Positions 12,398 to 24,523 are shown, counted from the stretch's first letter. The stretch is DNA of 64,000 bases from Phaseolus vulgaris (GCF_000499845.2 NC_023751.2:6971835-7035834), one strand, 5' to 3'. Notes: generated by a model from the sequence alone, not told the origin. Program-made: numbers and translations.

Positions 12398-12442
<45 letters not shown>
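12398..12442. repeat. (AT)n microsatellite, left of LINE B
   Basis: About 22 AT units. A matching run lies at the other end of LINE B (16485-16532). Confidence 0.95.
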
Positions 12443-12445
<3 letters not shown>

Positions 12446-15400
12446 GAAACCTATTGTGAGAAGTGTTAGTCTTGTTACGTCAGATAGTGCTATTGAAAAT
12501 TGTAATAGAATTTTTGAATGAAAAATGATAAGAATGAGGCTTCCAATGTTTTGGGTGTTGGTAAAGAAGCAGGGTATTCTCATCCTGGGCGGGAAGACGT
12601 AGTTATCAATAGTTTATGTGCTTTATCTAATAGGGACGGGTGCAAGGAGAAGACGATAAGGGGGGAGAACAAAACAGTTGTAGATGAAAATAATTAGTCT
12701 GAATGTTAGAGGGGCAGGAGGCACTTTGAAAAGAAAATATTTAAGTGATCTGGTTAGTAAGGAAAAGGTGGACATGGTGTGTTTACAAGAGACGAAGTGC
12801 TCTAAGTTTAGTAGGGAGAAAGTTTGTCTGCTTTGGGGGAACAATGAAGTTGGTTGGGTGAAAAACAAAGCTATTAATAGTGCTGGTGGGGTCCTTACGA
12901 TGTGGAGTAATAAGTCTTTTCAAATGGTTAGCTTTGTTAATGGGAAGAATTTCACTATAATTGAAGGTTTGTGGAAGGTTGGCAGTGGTTTACTTGTAAC
13001 AATTGTGAACGTATAATGTTCTCGTACCTTACGAGAAAAGAAAGAGGCATGGGAAGAGATCAACGGCTATAGGTTGAACCAACTCTCAAAGGCTTGGTGT
13101 GTTATTGGTGATTTTAACTGAATCAGACGTCAAGAGGAGAGGAAGAGTTTGATCTTGGTGTCAGACTATTCTAGAGAAATAAGAGGCTTCAATGATTTTA
13201 TTGAAAAATCAGAATTGATTGATATCCTACTGGTAGGCAGGAAGTTTACTTGGTATAAGCCTAATGGAATGGTGAAGAGTAGAATCGACAGGGTTCTCGT
13301 ATCAAAGGAATGGCTTGAAGCTTGGCCTTGTTGCCAACAGTTTGTTCTAAATAGATCTATCTCTGACCACTGCGCAATTGTGCTTAAAGATGTGTCTGTT
13401 GACTGGGGCCCGAGAGACCTTTTAGGTGTTTGGATGTGTGGCAAGGAGACAAAAGGTTTAAAGATTTTGTGAGAGTGAAATGGGCTAGCTATGACGTTCT
13501 AGGAGGAGGGATCTACATTTTTAAAGAAAAGTTGAAAAGACTTAAAATAGATTTAAAAGTCTGGAACAAAGAGGTATTTGGGGATGTCAACCTTGCGATT
13601 GAGTTATTGCAAAAGAGGATTAACGAGTTAGATGCGCGTGATGATGAAAGAGGACTAGAAGAGTCAGAAAGGGAGGAAAGAAAGTCTCTTTTAGCTGACC
13701 TTAGTAATGCTATGTTTAAACAAGAGGCGGTCTTGCATCAAAAAGCAAGACAGAAATGGCTGAAACAGGGAGATCTTAATACAAAATTCTTCCACTCCTC
13801 AATTAAGTGGAGAAGGGCGAGGAATGAGTTGCATGGGATGTTTGTTGATGGCTGGTGGTGTGAGGATAAGGATGTGATCAAGGATAAGGTACGTGTTTAC
13901 TTTGAGGATAAATTTGCAAGGAATGAAGCTTGTTAGGTTAGATTGGATAACGTAAGGTTTAATTCTATTTCGTCAGAAGAAAATGAGTTGTTGGTCAGTG
14001 AGTTCTCTGAAGAAGAAATTAGGGCAGCAGTATGGAATTGTGATAGTTCAAAGAGCTTTGGCCCTGATGGTTTTAATTTTGGTTTCTTAAAGTTCTGCTA
14101 GGATATTATAAAAGCGGACGTGTTGTCAGCAGTGAAGGATTTTGCATCTAAGGGTCACTGGCCTAGAGGTACAAATGCTTCATTCCTATGCCTTGTTCCA
14201 AAAGTAGAAAACCCTCAGCATCTTGGTGAGTTTAGACCTATTTCTTTAGTCGGTTGCTTGTATAAAATCATCTCAAAAGTGTTGTCTCTACGCTTGAAAA
14301 AAGTGATAAGCAGAGTTATTGATATTAGGCAGCCAGCGTTCCTTGAGGGAAGGGGTCTACTGGATAGTGTACTTGTAGCAAATGAGGTGTTGGAAGAATA
14401 CAAAAGAAAAAGGAAGAGTTGCATTTTCTTCAAAGTTGATTACGAGAAGGCGTTTGATTCGGTAAGTTGGGATTTTATCTACTACATGCTAGAAAGGTTG
14501 GGTTTTTGTGCCCAATGGATACGGTGGATAAAGTGCTGTTTAGAATCTGCTTCTGTCTCAGTGCTTGTAAATGGTAGTCCTACTAGGGAGTTTCTTCCTA
14601 GGAAGGGACTCCGTCAAGGTGATCCGCTTGCTCCGTTTCTTTTTCTTATTGTAGCAGAAGAGTTGGCCGGGGTGTCTAGGATGGCAGAAGAGAAACAGTT
14701 GATAGACAGTTTGGAGGTTGGAAAACCTAAGGTGAAGGTAAATATGCTACAATTTGCTGATGATACTTTATTTTTCTATGAAGCCAACACTAAAAGCGTC
14801 TTTAATATTAAGGCGATTCTGCTTTGCTTCGAGCTTGCTTTTGGGCTTAAGGTGAATTTCTTGAAAAGCATAATTGGAGGGACGGGGTTGAGTCAGAACT
14901 CGCTTTTGTGCTTTGCGACTATTCTTAATTGTAAAGTGATGAGAACCCCTTTCACTTATTTGGGGTTGCCGGTAGGAGGTTGTCACAAGCGTGGAGATTT
15001 TTGGAATGGGGTTGTTGTGAGAGTTCAGGGTAAACTTTCAAGGTGGAAAGGCAAATGTATGTCGATGGCTGGAAGGATTTGTTTGATTAAGTATGTTCTC
15101 TCCTCAATCCCGTTATTCTTTATGTCTTTATTCAGACTACCTTCAGTGGTGGCAGATAAGTTAATTCAAATACAAAGGAATTTCCTTTGGGGGTGAGGTT
15201 CTGAAGGAAAGAAGATCGCTTGGGCGTTTTGGAAAAAGGTGTGAGCCTCGTGAATTTGGAGGCCTAGGTGTTATCGACTTAAGGACGTTTAACTTGACAC
15301 TCTTAGGTAAATGGATTTGGAGGTTGGGTTCGGAAAAGGGAGGCATGTGGAAGGAGATTCTTGATTCTAAATACGGTGGATGGAGAAGTTTGAGAGAGGA

Positions 15401-16482
15401 TGGCACAAGTAGGAGAAGTTCCCTCTGGTGGAAAGATTTGAAGGAGGTGTGGGCGTCGGAGGGTTGGGGGAGGAGTTTTGAAGACGGCTTTGAGTGGAAT
15501 ATTGGTAATGGTAAGGATATTTCCTTTTGGGAGGATAGCTGGTTGAGTTGTGGAGCTCTAAAATGAGTATTTCCAAGATTGTTCTCAATTTGTTCGGCCA
15601 AAGATGCAAAGGTGGCTGAGCTTGGATATTGGTCTAATGGTGTTTGGGTGTGGCAGTTTGTTTGGCGTAGACCCTTTTTTGATTGAGAGAAGTCTTCGGT
15701 GGACCAGTTGGTTCAGTTGTTACAAGGGGTGAAGTTGGATCTGGGAGAGGTAGATAGTTGGGGTTGGAAGGTTGGGGGTTGTCAAACTTTTACAGTTAAT
15801 TCCGCTTATGTTCAGTTAAGGAGGGATCGTGTAGGGGAGATTTTTCCAGTTTACAGTATGTTGTGGAGGTGTAATGCGTTACCTTCTGCTTTGTACACTG
15901 CTTGGAGGGTGATGGAGAATAAGATTGCTACTAGGGTTAGCCTGGTAAGGCGCGGGGTGGTGGTTGAAAATTCTTTTTGTTGTCTGTGCGGGAAGGAGGA
16001 AGAGTCTTCTAGTAATTTGTTTTCTACTTGCAACTTTGTCTGGCGTGTCTGGAGTCTTTGTTTTGAGTGGCTTGGAATTTCGTCTGTAATCCACAAGGAC
16101 CCTAAGTCAAACTTTTTACAATTCAGGTTGAGTCAGACTTCAAATTCGTTCAACGTTGTGTGGAGTACAATTTGGGTTGGAGTAGTGAGCGAAATTTGGA
16201 AACACAGGAACTCTGTCATCTTCAATAGGGGTGTGGCAGATGCGGTAGAAGTGTTTGCTTCGATGCAGGTAAAAGTTTGGTCTTGAATTTTTGCAAAGTC
16301 CAGTTGTGTTGTCTTTCCTTACTCTATGTGGGTGATGAATCCTTTGGATTGTATGAGGATGATTCATTAAGACCGTTTGGACCTCTGGTAGGTGCCTTTT
16401 GTTAGGAGGTTGGTAAGGTAATCTTTGTATAAGGGTTGAACCACCCCTGAAGTGGTTCCCATTTATTTATTTTTTATTGCTG

Positions 16483-16484
<2 letters not shown>
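12443..16484 (+). mobile_element. LINE B, L1-like non-LTR retrotransposon, 5'-truncated
   Basis: It contains the end of the ORF1/linker region, a full-length but broken ORF2 (12684-16286) and a short 3' UTR. It ends GGTTGAACCACCCCTGAAG..TTTATTTATTTTTTATTGCTGATAA. No normal poly-A tail is present; the end runs straight into (TA)n, and the element is flanked by AT microsatellites on both sides. The 3' UTR is about 200 bp, far shorter than in LINEs A and C, so this is a different subfamily. Confidence 0.88.
12684..16286 (+). pseudogene. LINE B ORF2: endonuclease, reverse transcriptase, zinc-binding domain
   Basis: The start ATG opens MKIISLNVRG. The N-terminal APE-type endonuclease shows CLQETKC, IGDFN, SRIDRVLVS and SDHCAIV. 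The RT shows SLVGCLYKIISKVL, KVDYEKAFDSVSWDF, LRQGDPLAPFLF and LQFADDTLFF. Then come TYLGLPVGG, LSRWKGK, GGLGVIDL and a zinc-binding domain (CCLCGKEEE...LFSTC). In that domain the usual His is Asn. Stops are at 13014, 13119, 13934, 14099, 15194, 15564 and 15684; frameshifts lie near 13420 and 15243. Several stops fall where the family has Trp (TGG to TGA or TAG). The element is dead in cis. Confidence 0.9.

Positions 16485-16532
<48 letters not shown>
16485..16532. repeat. (TA)n microsatellite, right of LINE B
   Basis: About 24 TA units directly after the LINE 3' end. Confidence 0.95.
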
Positions 16533-16534
<2 letters not shown>

Positions 16535-17411
16535 ACGAATTACGTATGTACACAATATAAGAAAATCATTTTTCACATTTTCTAATAAAAATATATGTTG
16601 TAATGGAATGTGAATTTATTTATAATATGATTATAACAAAATTTTCATCACATATATTTTAACTTTATTAAAATATAATGATATATCAGTGTATAGTCAT
16701 ATTAAAGTTTTTATAATATCAAGTATAAATTAAATTAAGAAAAACATTATCATTTTTATCAACATCACATTCTTCTTCTTCTTTTTTATCATCAATAGAA
16801 AGAATAAATAAATACGGAACATTTTACTAACGTTCTACTCCTACTCATGTTATAACCCTATTCGTATTCAACTTATAATATTTTGAAACTTTAAATATTT
16901 TTTCAGTATTTAAAAATAGAAAAATATAGGTTAAATATTAAAGTATCTGTACATTCATTATTGAAATTTATGCAGGAATAAAAGTGTTATGCAAAGAATT
17001 TGAAATAAAAGGAGAAAGATAAAGAATGGTGGCAATTCATTCGAAGAATTGAATTCATTGTGCGAAAGATTGGGTAGAGAATAAGGATTGCTCATGATGA
17101 GAAATCACTGAGTTAAATAAACCTACCGAACAAAACTAGGGTTGATAAAATCAAATGAACTACGTGAAAAAATTTGAAAGTCTGTTTGACGTAGGATTTT
17201 TATAAGGTTGATACACTGCAAAATGTTTCCTTAATTAAATTTATTCATTCGTAAAAAAAAAATGAAAAAAATTGTTAAACGAAAAGAAAATATTACTTTC
17301 GTAATTTTGGCAGAGACTAATCTTAAATGATGTGTTGACATATAGGCAGTAGAGGAAGTGTCTTCACATAATATATGGACAAGCAGTGGTGTCACTTGTT
17401 CTTTGTTTGTA
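16533..17411. other. AT-rich spacer with a LINE tail remnant
   Basis: No gene. At 17195-17263 AAGGTTGATACACTGCAAAATG..TTTATTCATTCGT followed by A10 resembles an old LINE 3' end. Confidence 0.4.
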
Positions 17412-17898
17412 GGTTTGTTTGACGTATTTGATGTTTGTGCTTTAAGTGGCTTGGAGTGTTGTTTGTTTTTCACAAGGACACTAAGTCAAATTTTGCACAA
17501 TTCAGGATGAGTCAGGCCTCTATTTCGGTTAACGACGTTTGTGGTTCAATTTAGGTTGCCATTGTGAGCGAAATTTGGAATATTAGGAACTCGGTCATCT
17601 TTAATAGTGGAGTGGCAGATGTGTCTGAGGTGTTCGCTTCGGTGCAAGTTAAGGTATGGTATTGGATTCATGCAAAATCTCGTTTTTCTTATTTTCCGTA
17701 TTCTAGTTAGGTTTTAAATTCTTTGGATTGTATGAGGTTGATTATGTAATGTTGGATAGTGTTGGTCTGGTAGCCCATTTGACAAACTGGTAGGCAGGCA
17801 GGCGTTCTAATAGGAGTTATTGTCAAGTATTTATGTATAAGCGTTCAACAAGCCCTAAAGTGATTTCTATTTATTTAGATAAAAAAAAAAAAAAAAAA
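17412..17898 (+). mobile_element. LINE B-type 3' fragment
   Basis: Similar to 16040-16480 of LINE B: GTTTGTGCTTTAAGTGGCTT, CACAAGGACACTAAGTCAA, GTGAGCGAAATTTGGAA and a CCCTAAAGTGATTTC tail ending in A18 at 17881-17898. It covers the last ORF2 codons and 3' UTR of a heavily 5'-truncated insertion, with stops in frame. No clear target duplication. Confidence 0.8.
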
Positions 17899-18639
17899 CA
17901 TTGGTCTTCTTCTTTTTGAAAAACAACCTACATCAAGGTACTGCTTTTCTTACCCTGTATCTGTTATGTAAGTATGCTGTCAAAAGGAATTATGCAGTTG
18001 TTACTGCATAATTCTGCAGCAACTATAGCAGCTCAAACATCTATTCTAGTTATGATTGTAATCGTTATTTTGGTTGCCTATGATCTTCGTGCAGATATGA
18101 TGGATATTGTATAAGAGTTAGAAATTTTCAAAATTAGTTTAATTTTATTTTTTATCAATAAAAGAATTTCATAATTTTGAAAACCAGTTTATAATTGTGA
18201 GATAAAACACTATAATTTAAATTATTTTATTTTAATAAAAATATTTCTCCCTTTACTTATAATCTAGTACTAAATTATCAGCATATCATTTAAACAAAAG
18301 TTGTCACAAAAATGAGATGAGGGATACTAATAAACTTAGGAGTCAACTACTAATAAACTTATCATTGTTTGGCAACGAGTAGCTGGTAGGAAGCAATAAT
18401 GGAAAAAGCAGTGTATCATGAACATCACCTCTTGTCAGATTAGAACAGTATAATAGGCCTATTTTTGCATCTAAATTAATGAAAACTGGAGAAATACAAC
18501 AATAAAATGTATAAGGTTTAAGGTTTGACGCTTTTGAAGGATTTTGCTGTCCTTGTGAGCTGTTCCAGCGCTGAACTAGGAAAAGGGAAGTAATCAATAA
18601 CCAAGAATCTCTTTTATGCAATTTTTTTATATTGACTAA
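17899..18639. other. Spacer, unassigned repeat-derived sequence
   Basis: Positions 17930-18110 contain TTATGCAGTTGTTACTGCATAATTC, similar in style to the LINE A 3' UTR. The remainder is unassigned. A minus-strand frame of 103 codons (18343-18654) matches no family I know. Confidence 0.35.
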
Positions 18640-19035
18640 AATCTTTGAACTCAATGAAAAATTACAAAGAAATCAACTAAAAAGGTTTAGCTTTCCATAT
18701 AGAGATAAAACAAAAAAATTATAAAAAAAAATAAAAATTAAGAAAATCCTATGAAACTCCTCCCTTTCTTCTTGAGGCTTATGCCTTTTTATATATAGGC
18801 TTTTTTGCTCCAAGAATTTTGGGAAAATATTATAGTTTAGATTTTGTTCACCGTTTCCAACTTTCCAGAACTCTTAATATTTTGCAGAAGATTTGCTTCC
18901 AATTCTGTTTCTGAGATATTGTGGATTTTATTTTCTCTTTCTTCTCATCAAAATTTTTTTTCTGTTTTGATTCAAAAAGCAACTTGGACTTTTGCATTAT
19001 TTGGCCCATTCACAAAGGTAGACTGTGAACTAGGT
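18640..19035 (-). repeat. Inverted repeat arm 1 (LTR-like)
   Basis: The reverse complement matches 21045-21440: TGAATGGG(C/T)CAAAT, AAAGTCCAAGTTG, ACAATATCTCAGAAA and GCAAATCTTCTGCAAAATA are shared, with about 80% identity by eye. It replaces the gypsy 3' end at about 19035. The character is that of an LTR or leader of an unidentified LTR element. Confidence 0.65.
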
Positions 19036-19938
19036 CGGAGACTGTGAACTGTCGAGGAATGACCTTGGTTTTCTGCTGTCTTTCGATCCTTCTCTTCAGG
19101 GCCTCGAAATGTATTCGAGAATTTTCCCGAACTTCCTCTTTAGCCAAGTCGGCCTAACACCCTTCGTTCAAGGCTTGTTCATTGAATTTTCATACACGAA
19201 GGGAGGATTCCAGTATTTCTACGGGGATTATGGCATCAGTCCTGTATACTAAGCTAAAAGGAGTCTCTCGGGTGGTGGATTGTGGTGTGGTATGGTAGGA
19301 CCATAGTATCCTTGGGATTTTGTTAGCCATCATTCTTTTGTTTTTTCTAATTTCCTCCTCAACCCTCGTAGCATTATTCTGTTTGCTACTTTTGCCTGGT
19401 TCGTCTGAGGGTGTTCGAATGACGAGAAGATTTCTTGTATGCTGAGCTTTTTACATGTTTCTCCTAGTTGCCAATTTGCAAATTGAGTCCCGTTGTCAGA
19501 GATTAGTTGCTTAGGTATGTCGAAGCGACATACCACATTCTTCCAAAGAAAGCTTTGTAACTTATGTGTTGTTATTACTGTCATAGGCTCTACTTCTATC
19601 CACTTCGTGAAGTATTCTATGGCCACAACCAGATATTTTAATTGGCGAACTGCTTGAGGAAAAGAATCAAGCATGTTTATTCCCTAAGTGTGGAAAGGCC
19701 AAAGGATGGTTATGGAATGTACTTCTTTCGCAGGTGCGTGGTGCTAGTCGTCATGCTTTTGGCATGGTTCCCACTGTTTTACGTACCAATGATTGTCCTC
19801 CTTCAGCTTTGGCCAGTAATAACTTGCTCGGGTTACTTTGAGGGAAAGGGCTATGCCACCTATGTGACTCCCGCAGATGCCCTCATGTAGCTCGATCAAG
19901 ATCTGATTGGCCTGTTCGTCGTCCACAGAAGTTAACAA
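19036..19938 (-). pseudogene. Gypsy integrase remnant
   Basis: The first frame (19938-19744) has the zinc-binding segment: LHEGICGSHIGG, ASYYWPKL and C..C-type CQKHDD. The next (19674-19330) has the catalytic core: FTKWIEVEP, LISDNGTQF, SFEHPQTN. Beyond 19330 the minus strand reads LWSYHTTPQSTTRETPFSLVY and so on to about 19036, where another repeat cuts it off. Frameshifted. Confidence 0.85.
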
Positions 19939-20892
19939 TGGGTGAGAGTAGCCATACTTGAAGAGATGTTCGTCGATGAGGGTGTATCTCCTTGTATTCC
20001 TCCCTAGCAGATATCACCACCATGTCATCTACATAGGTTTGAATGTTTCTTCCGATCATGGGTTGTAGGATTTTACCCATCAGGTGTTGATATGTTGCCC
20101 TTACATTTTTAAGACCAAAAGACATTACCTTGTAGCAATAGTTGGTCGTTTTGGCCATGAAGGTGGTCTTGTCTTCGTCGAACGGATGCATTCGAATCTG
20201 ATTGTACCCCGAGAAAGCGTCCATGAAGTTGAGGAAACCATGACCTGAAGCGTTGTCCATCAGGATGTCAATGTTTGGGCAAAGGATAAGAGTCCTTTGG
20301 GCATGCGTTATCCATTTCTTGTTGGCCTTTTTCACCATGACTATGTTTGACAACCACTTTCGGTACTGGATTTCTCTTATGTGGCCGGCCTCAACCAACT
20401 TCCTGGTTTCTTCTTGCATTGCCATCTTTTTCTCCTTGTTGGACTTCCTCCTCCTTCGACCGATCGATTTTACTTGAGTTTTAATCGTTAAATGATGACA
20501 CGGAAAATCATGATCAATACATGTCAGCAACTGACTAAGCAAAGGCGTTCAAGTTCCTCGATAGCACTTCTTTCAAGGCTCTTTTGAAAGTTTTTTCCAC
20601 GGACACCCCAAGTTTGAACTTCCTTCCGTTTAGGTTAATCTCCTTTACCTCTCCGATTGGCTCAGGTCATCTTTTTCGTTGATCTATCCTCGGGTTCGCC
20701 TCCAAGTATGGAGTCTTTTTAAAGGTTACAATTGTGTATGATCCGCGTGGGTCTTCAGACTGTTCTCATAGCATTTTCTTGTCGCCTTCTGGTCCACCCT
20801 TAGAGTTATCATGTTCTTTGTTGGGGATGGTAACTTCATCTTCAGATAAGGGGTGGAGACCACCGCCCCGAGCTTGTTCAACAAGGGTCGTC
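19883..20892 (-). pseudogene. Gypsy reverse transcriptase remnant
   Basis: The 20920-20726 frame contains RPLLNKLGAVVSTPYLKMKLP, the segment just after the protease. The 20542-19883 frame is RT: LVEAGHIREIQYRKWLSNIVMVKKANKKW, MDAFSGYNQI, FGLKNVRATYQ and TYVDDMVV (catalytic YVDD). The usual connection and RNase H domains are absent. Confidence 0.85.
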
Positions 20893-22067
20893 TTATGAGC
20901 ATATATTTATTCACACTCAATAGCTTTAATCATAGATTATTGGATTATAATAATAAATAAATCTTTTGCTTTAATTAATATTCATATAATTTTGTTTATT
21001 TTGGCCCTAACTACTATTTTTGTTAATTTTTTGTTTTTATAGTAGATGGTCTGAAGGAAGTGTCTACCCTTGTGAATGGGTCAAATATGAAAAAGTCCAA
21101 GTTGTTTCTTTGAATCAAAACAAAAAACAAAATCTAAGGAGAAGAAGGAGGGAATAAAAGCTACAATATCTCAGAAATAGAATTGGAAGCAAATCTTCTG
21201 CAAAATACAAGAATTATGAAAAACTGTAAACCTTAAAAAAAATCTAAACTACAATATTTTCCCAAGATCCTTGGAGCTAAAAAAGCCTATAAAAGGATAC
21301 AAGCATCAAGGAGAAAGGGGGAGTTTTTTCTTAGTTTCTTTTCTTTTTAGTAATTCTTTTGTTTTGCCTCCGCATGAAGGCTAAACCTTTTTTGTTGTTT
21401 CCTTTGTAATTTCCCATTAAGTTATGAGGTTTTGATCAATAAAGGTTTCGTTTTTTTAATTCTCTATAGCAGTTGTTTTTATTTTCTAATATTTTGGAAA
21501 ACTGGTTTTTGTGAGAGGTTTTACTGGAACGCATGATTGAGAGTCTTCCTTATCTTAAACTTTAGTTTCTTAGTTAGTTTGCATTTGTCTAATTAATTTC
21601 TTGGGCGCATGATTCAAAAGAAAGGAGATAAACATTTCCATGGAGTATATACATGGAAAAAGTGGGTACTGATTAAACCAGTAGACACATGCTTTACTGG
21701 TGAAATTCAATTGAATAAAATTGTACATATTCAATCTGATTTAGCTATATTTGAGAAAGGATTAATTTTTAAAGAACATGTGAAGAATTAAATGGTGGAA
21801 GAACTTGGGAATCAACCGCTTTTCATTTTTTTGTTTTAATCTCTTATATTTTTTGCACAACTATCTCAACCCCCTTTTTATTATTATTGTTATTGCTAAC
21901 TTTTATTGTTTGCGGATAGATTCTAAGCACAAATTTATTGGTTTTACAATTAGATTCGTTGGGAGATGACTTGGGGTCATTTGCCTACAATTATATTATC
22001 ATTTCTCTAGCGTTAGACAGGTATATGCTGGAATCATTTTAATTTGACAATAAAATGACAGTTATCA
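20893..22067. mobile_element. 1175-bp insertion in the gypsy pol with 5-bp target duplication
   Basis: TCGTC occurs at 20888-20892 and again at 22068-22072. With the insert and one copy removed, the gypsy protease end (NMLLGR) joins in frame to PLLNKLG. On the minus strand the insert begins TGATAACTGTC, like an LTR start. It contains the second inverted repeat arm (21045-21440) and, near 21955, TCGTTGGGAGATGACTTGGGGTCA, which resembles the leader of some plant gypsy elements. No coding domain is recognised. A 60-codon frame (21609-21791) is unassigned. Confidence 0.75.
21045..21440 (+). repeat. Inverted repeat arm 2 (LTR-like)
   Basis: Partner of 18640-19035 in opposite orientation. Both arms carry a GCCTATA segment, AAGGCTAAACCTTTTT and TTTGTAATTT. 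Confidence 0.65.
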
Positions 22068-22292
22068 TCGTCCCAACAACATATTGTAGGAGGAGGGAGT
22101 GTTTACCACGATGTACTTAATGGTAATGGTGCTTGTGTTTTCTCCATCGGAAAAGGTCGTCCAGAGCTCCATCTTATCTCCTTTGAAATCTACCAGAGTT
22201 CCATCAAATTGCTTGAGTTGGTCCTTAGGAATTCGCAAGCCTTCGAAGGTGCTAAAAAATATCACGTTCGTAGAACTTCCTTGATCAACCAA
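22068..22292 (-). pseudogene. Gypsy aspartic protease remnant
   Basis: It begins MVDQGSSTNVIFFSTF, corresponding to the D(Q/S)GSS active-site turn with context VDxGSS, and ends SSYNMLLGR at the insertion. It matches the retropepsin-like domain of gypsy elements. Confidence 0.8.
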
Positions 22293-22637
22293 TACTCAGT
22301 GCACGTTACACCCCATTGTCACTATAGTGATGACCACGAGGTCATTTCTAGACGTCTTCCTGGTCAACAGTCGAGAAATAAAGTGTAGGCTCTGCTACCG
22401 ACCTCAATTCCATTGTTTCGAAAGCTAACCAGAGCTCAGAAATAGAGCTTTTGACTTGTGGTTGTCGTTCCTTCACCCGAGAATCCTCAGGCGATGGTAT
22501 TGAAGTCCCCCAAAACGGGGTCACATGATCATTACCCTTTGGCTTTACTGCCCGAGAAGTTGTACTCCTATCTTTGAACTATAAATATTTCTTGAGGTGG
22601 TCGTTTTCCACTAGGCCCCCCAACTGGTAAATCAAGC

Positions 22638-23573
22638 TTAGACCCCTTTTGTGTCATGTCCTCGTGCCTGGTTGAACATGCACCAGGAAGCCCAGTTGTG
22701 GCCTAAGACACGCTCGGTCTTCCTAGGATATTTCAATTTGGTGGAGACATCATAATTTTCCAATAAGCGTTTAAGCGACATAGTGAAAGCCGGAATAGGT
22801 GGTAGTGGTTGTAAGAGAGGCGTGCTCCTTCTTTCACTTTCTTTTTGCGCTACGTAGAATGAGTACCCTTTATCTGGCCATTTTTTGATAGTCATCTCGA
22901 CCAATCTTAGGTGGGCTTCCGAAACACCCCCCTTATATCTCCCTTCGTCGTGACGTTCATTCGTCCTCTTTCTTCGGATAGCCTCCTTGGATTAAAACTC
23001 GTCCTGAACCTCCGTCATTGACATGACCATATTCCTGAGCAGGGAGTCACTGAATGGGTTTTCCTGAAGGCCTTTGACGAATGCATCCACCACCATTTCA
23101 TCCCTCGGGTCCTGGATGCACTCCGATACCTCACAAAAGCGGTTGAAATATTCCTTTAAAGGTTCACCCTCCTTTTGCTTGATATCAAAGAGGTCATTCA
23201 TGTGTGATGGTTTTACCTTATTGGCTGCAACTTGCTCTTCAAATCGTCTAGCAAAATCTCGGAAAGAGTTTATTTTTCCATAAGGAATTCCACTAAACCA
23301 TTTCAAGGCCATCCTGGTGAAAGTTCCTTGTATTATCTTGCATCGGACCGAGTCCGAGCCTGCTAAGATCAACATCTGGGCTTGAAAAGCCTTGAGGTGG
23401 GTCTCGAGGTCTTCGATCTTAAAGAAAGGAGGCATCTTGTGTATCAGATAATGTGGTGGAATGGGTTCCTCCACGATGGCTTGGGGGAACGACTTGGGAT
23501 TCTCCTGCCATTCTCTTTCAAACAGGTTGATGGGTCCCTGCCTCTGTTGCTCTAGGTATGTCCTCATTAACAC
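22638..23573 (-). pseudogene. Gypsy gag remnant
   Basis: The 23573-22992 frame (193 aa) carries a retrotransposon gag domain: ALKWFSGIPYGKINSFRDFARRFEEQ, followed by LKEYFNRFCEVSECIQDP. The downstream 22904-22638 frame has WCMFNQARGHDT, a decayed zinc-knuckle-like region. The two frames are separated by stops and a frameshift. Confidence 0.85.
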
Positions 23574-23901
23574 CTCGTTTGCTTTCTACAACTCTTCATA
23601 TGCTATGATGGCGTCCTCCATCAATCGTCTTGAGGCATCGGCCTCGTCCCTCAGTCTCTGCTGCTCGGCTTGGGATTCTTCACAGATGCACTCCTACTTA
23701 GTTTGAAATTCTTGGGCCTATCTCCTTTCCTCATTCTCGCACTGTAAGGCGCACATCGCCTCTACGATCCGTTGTAGATGGCTTCTTCGCCATCAGGTGC
23801 GGTTGTTGCTTGTCCAGTGTTTCTCGTGATTCCGAATTTTGTATTTTAATAGAAGAGATGGTTGTAGGAACAGTTTTACCTGTCCCACGATGGGCGCTAA
23901 A

Positions 23902-24523
23902 TGTTCTCGACAAGATGAGATCGATCAAAAATTAGGTGAGCTTTGAGTGGTCTCCCTTCATGCTCTAGTGATTCAGCTTCTAAGGAAAAAGGGGTGATCC
24001 ACCTACAGAAAATACTTTGACGCTCCAGTCATTAAGAATACCAAATTTTGTGTATATAATGAGTATAGTGTTGAAATTCGAGTTTACTTTACTTCCTGTA
24101 AATGATCATCTATTTATAAGTCTTCATGAACATGTGTCTTTGATAACGGTTTCTCCAAAGTTTAATATAACATAACATAGTATTATGTCATAAAATATAA
24201 ATATAATGTATATAAATCAGAGTATTTTATAACATAATCAGAATAATATTTATGTAATATAATAAAAAAGATTATGTTAATAAATCAAAACATTTATATA
24301 ATCAGAAATGTTGTTAGGCAAATTAAAACATTATGCGTTAATAATTTTGATTCCTATAACTATAATATATTATCTAGGACGTTGTGTATTTCCTTGATTG
24401 GACTTGTCTAGCCATGTGTCTATCCGGCTGGGACTCAGTCTTAACATTACATGGTACTGTCCTTGTTGGGCCACCAAACGTGTCAGGCTGCTCGGTCCAA
24501 GTCCAAGGAGACCGAGACAAGAC
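23902..24523 (-). repeat. Gypsy 5' LTR
   Basis: The plus-strand start TGTTCTCGAC directly follows the complement of a primer-binding site (minus strand TAGCGCCCATCGTGGG, two bases from the LTR). The right limit is set at CGAGACAAGACA, about 24523, and is approximate. A related fragment lies at 41235-41500. Confidence 0.7.

Larger units (their letters stand above)
19036..24523 (-). mobile_element. Ty3/gypsy LTR retrotransposon, decayed and interrupted
   Basis: The minus-strand order is 5' LTR (24523-23902), primer-binding site (about 23899-23884), gag (23573-22638), protease (22292-22068), RT (from 20892) and integrase (to about 19036). RNase H is missing: RT frames run straight into the integrase zinc-binding segment near 19938. 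A 1175-bp insertion (20893-22067) separates protease from RT. The 3' LTR is gone, replaced by the LTR-like arm at 18640-19035. Numerous stops and frameshifts are present. Confidence 0.85.

Noticed and set aside
12239..12469. 76-codon ORF rich in Tyr-Ile
   Set aside because: It is translation of the (AT)n microsatellite.
18343..18654. 103-codon minus-strand ORF
   Set aside because: No domain or start context. It borders a repeat arm and is likely chance.
21609..21791. 60-codon ORF within the 1175-bp insertion
   Set aside because: Protein-like at first sight (WKKWVLIKP) but short, isolated, and not a family I can name. Left as part of the insertion.
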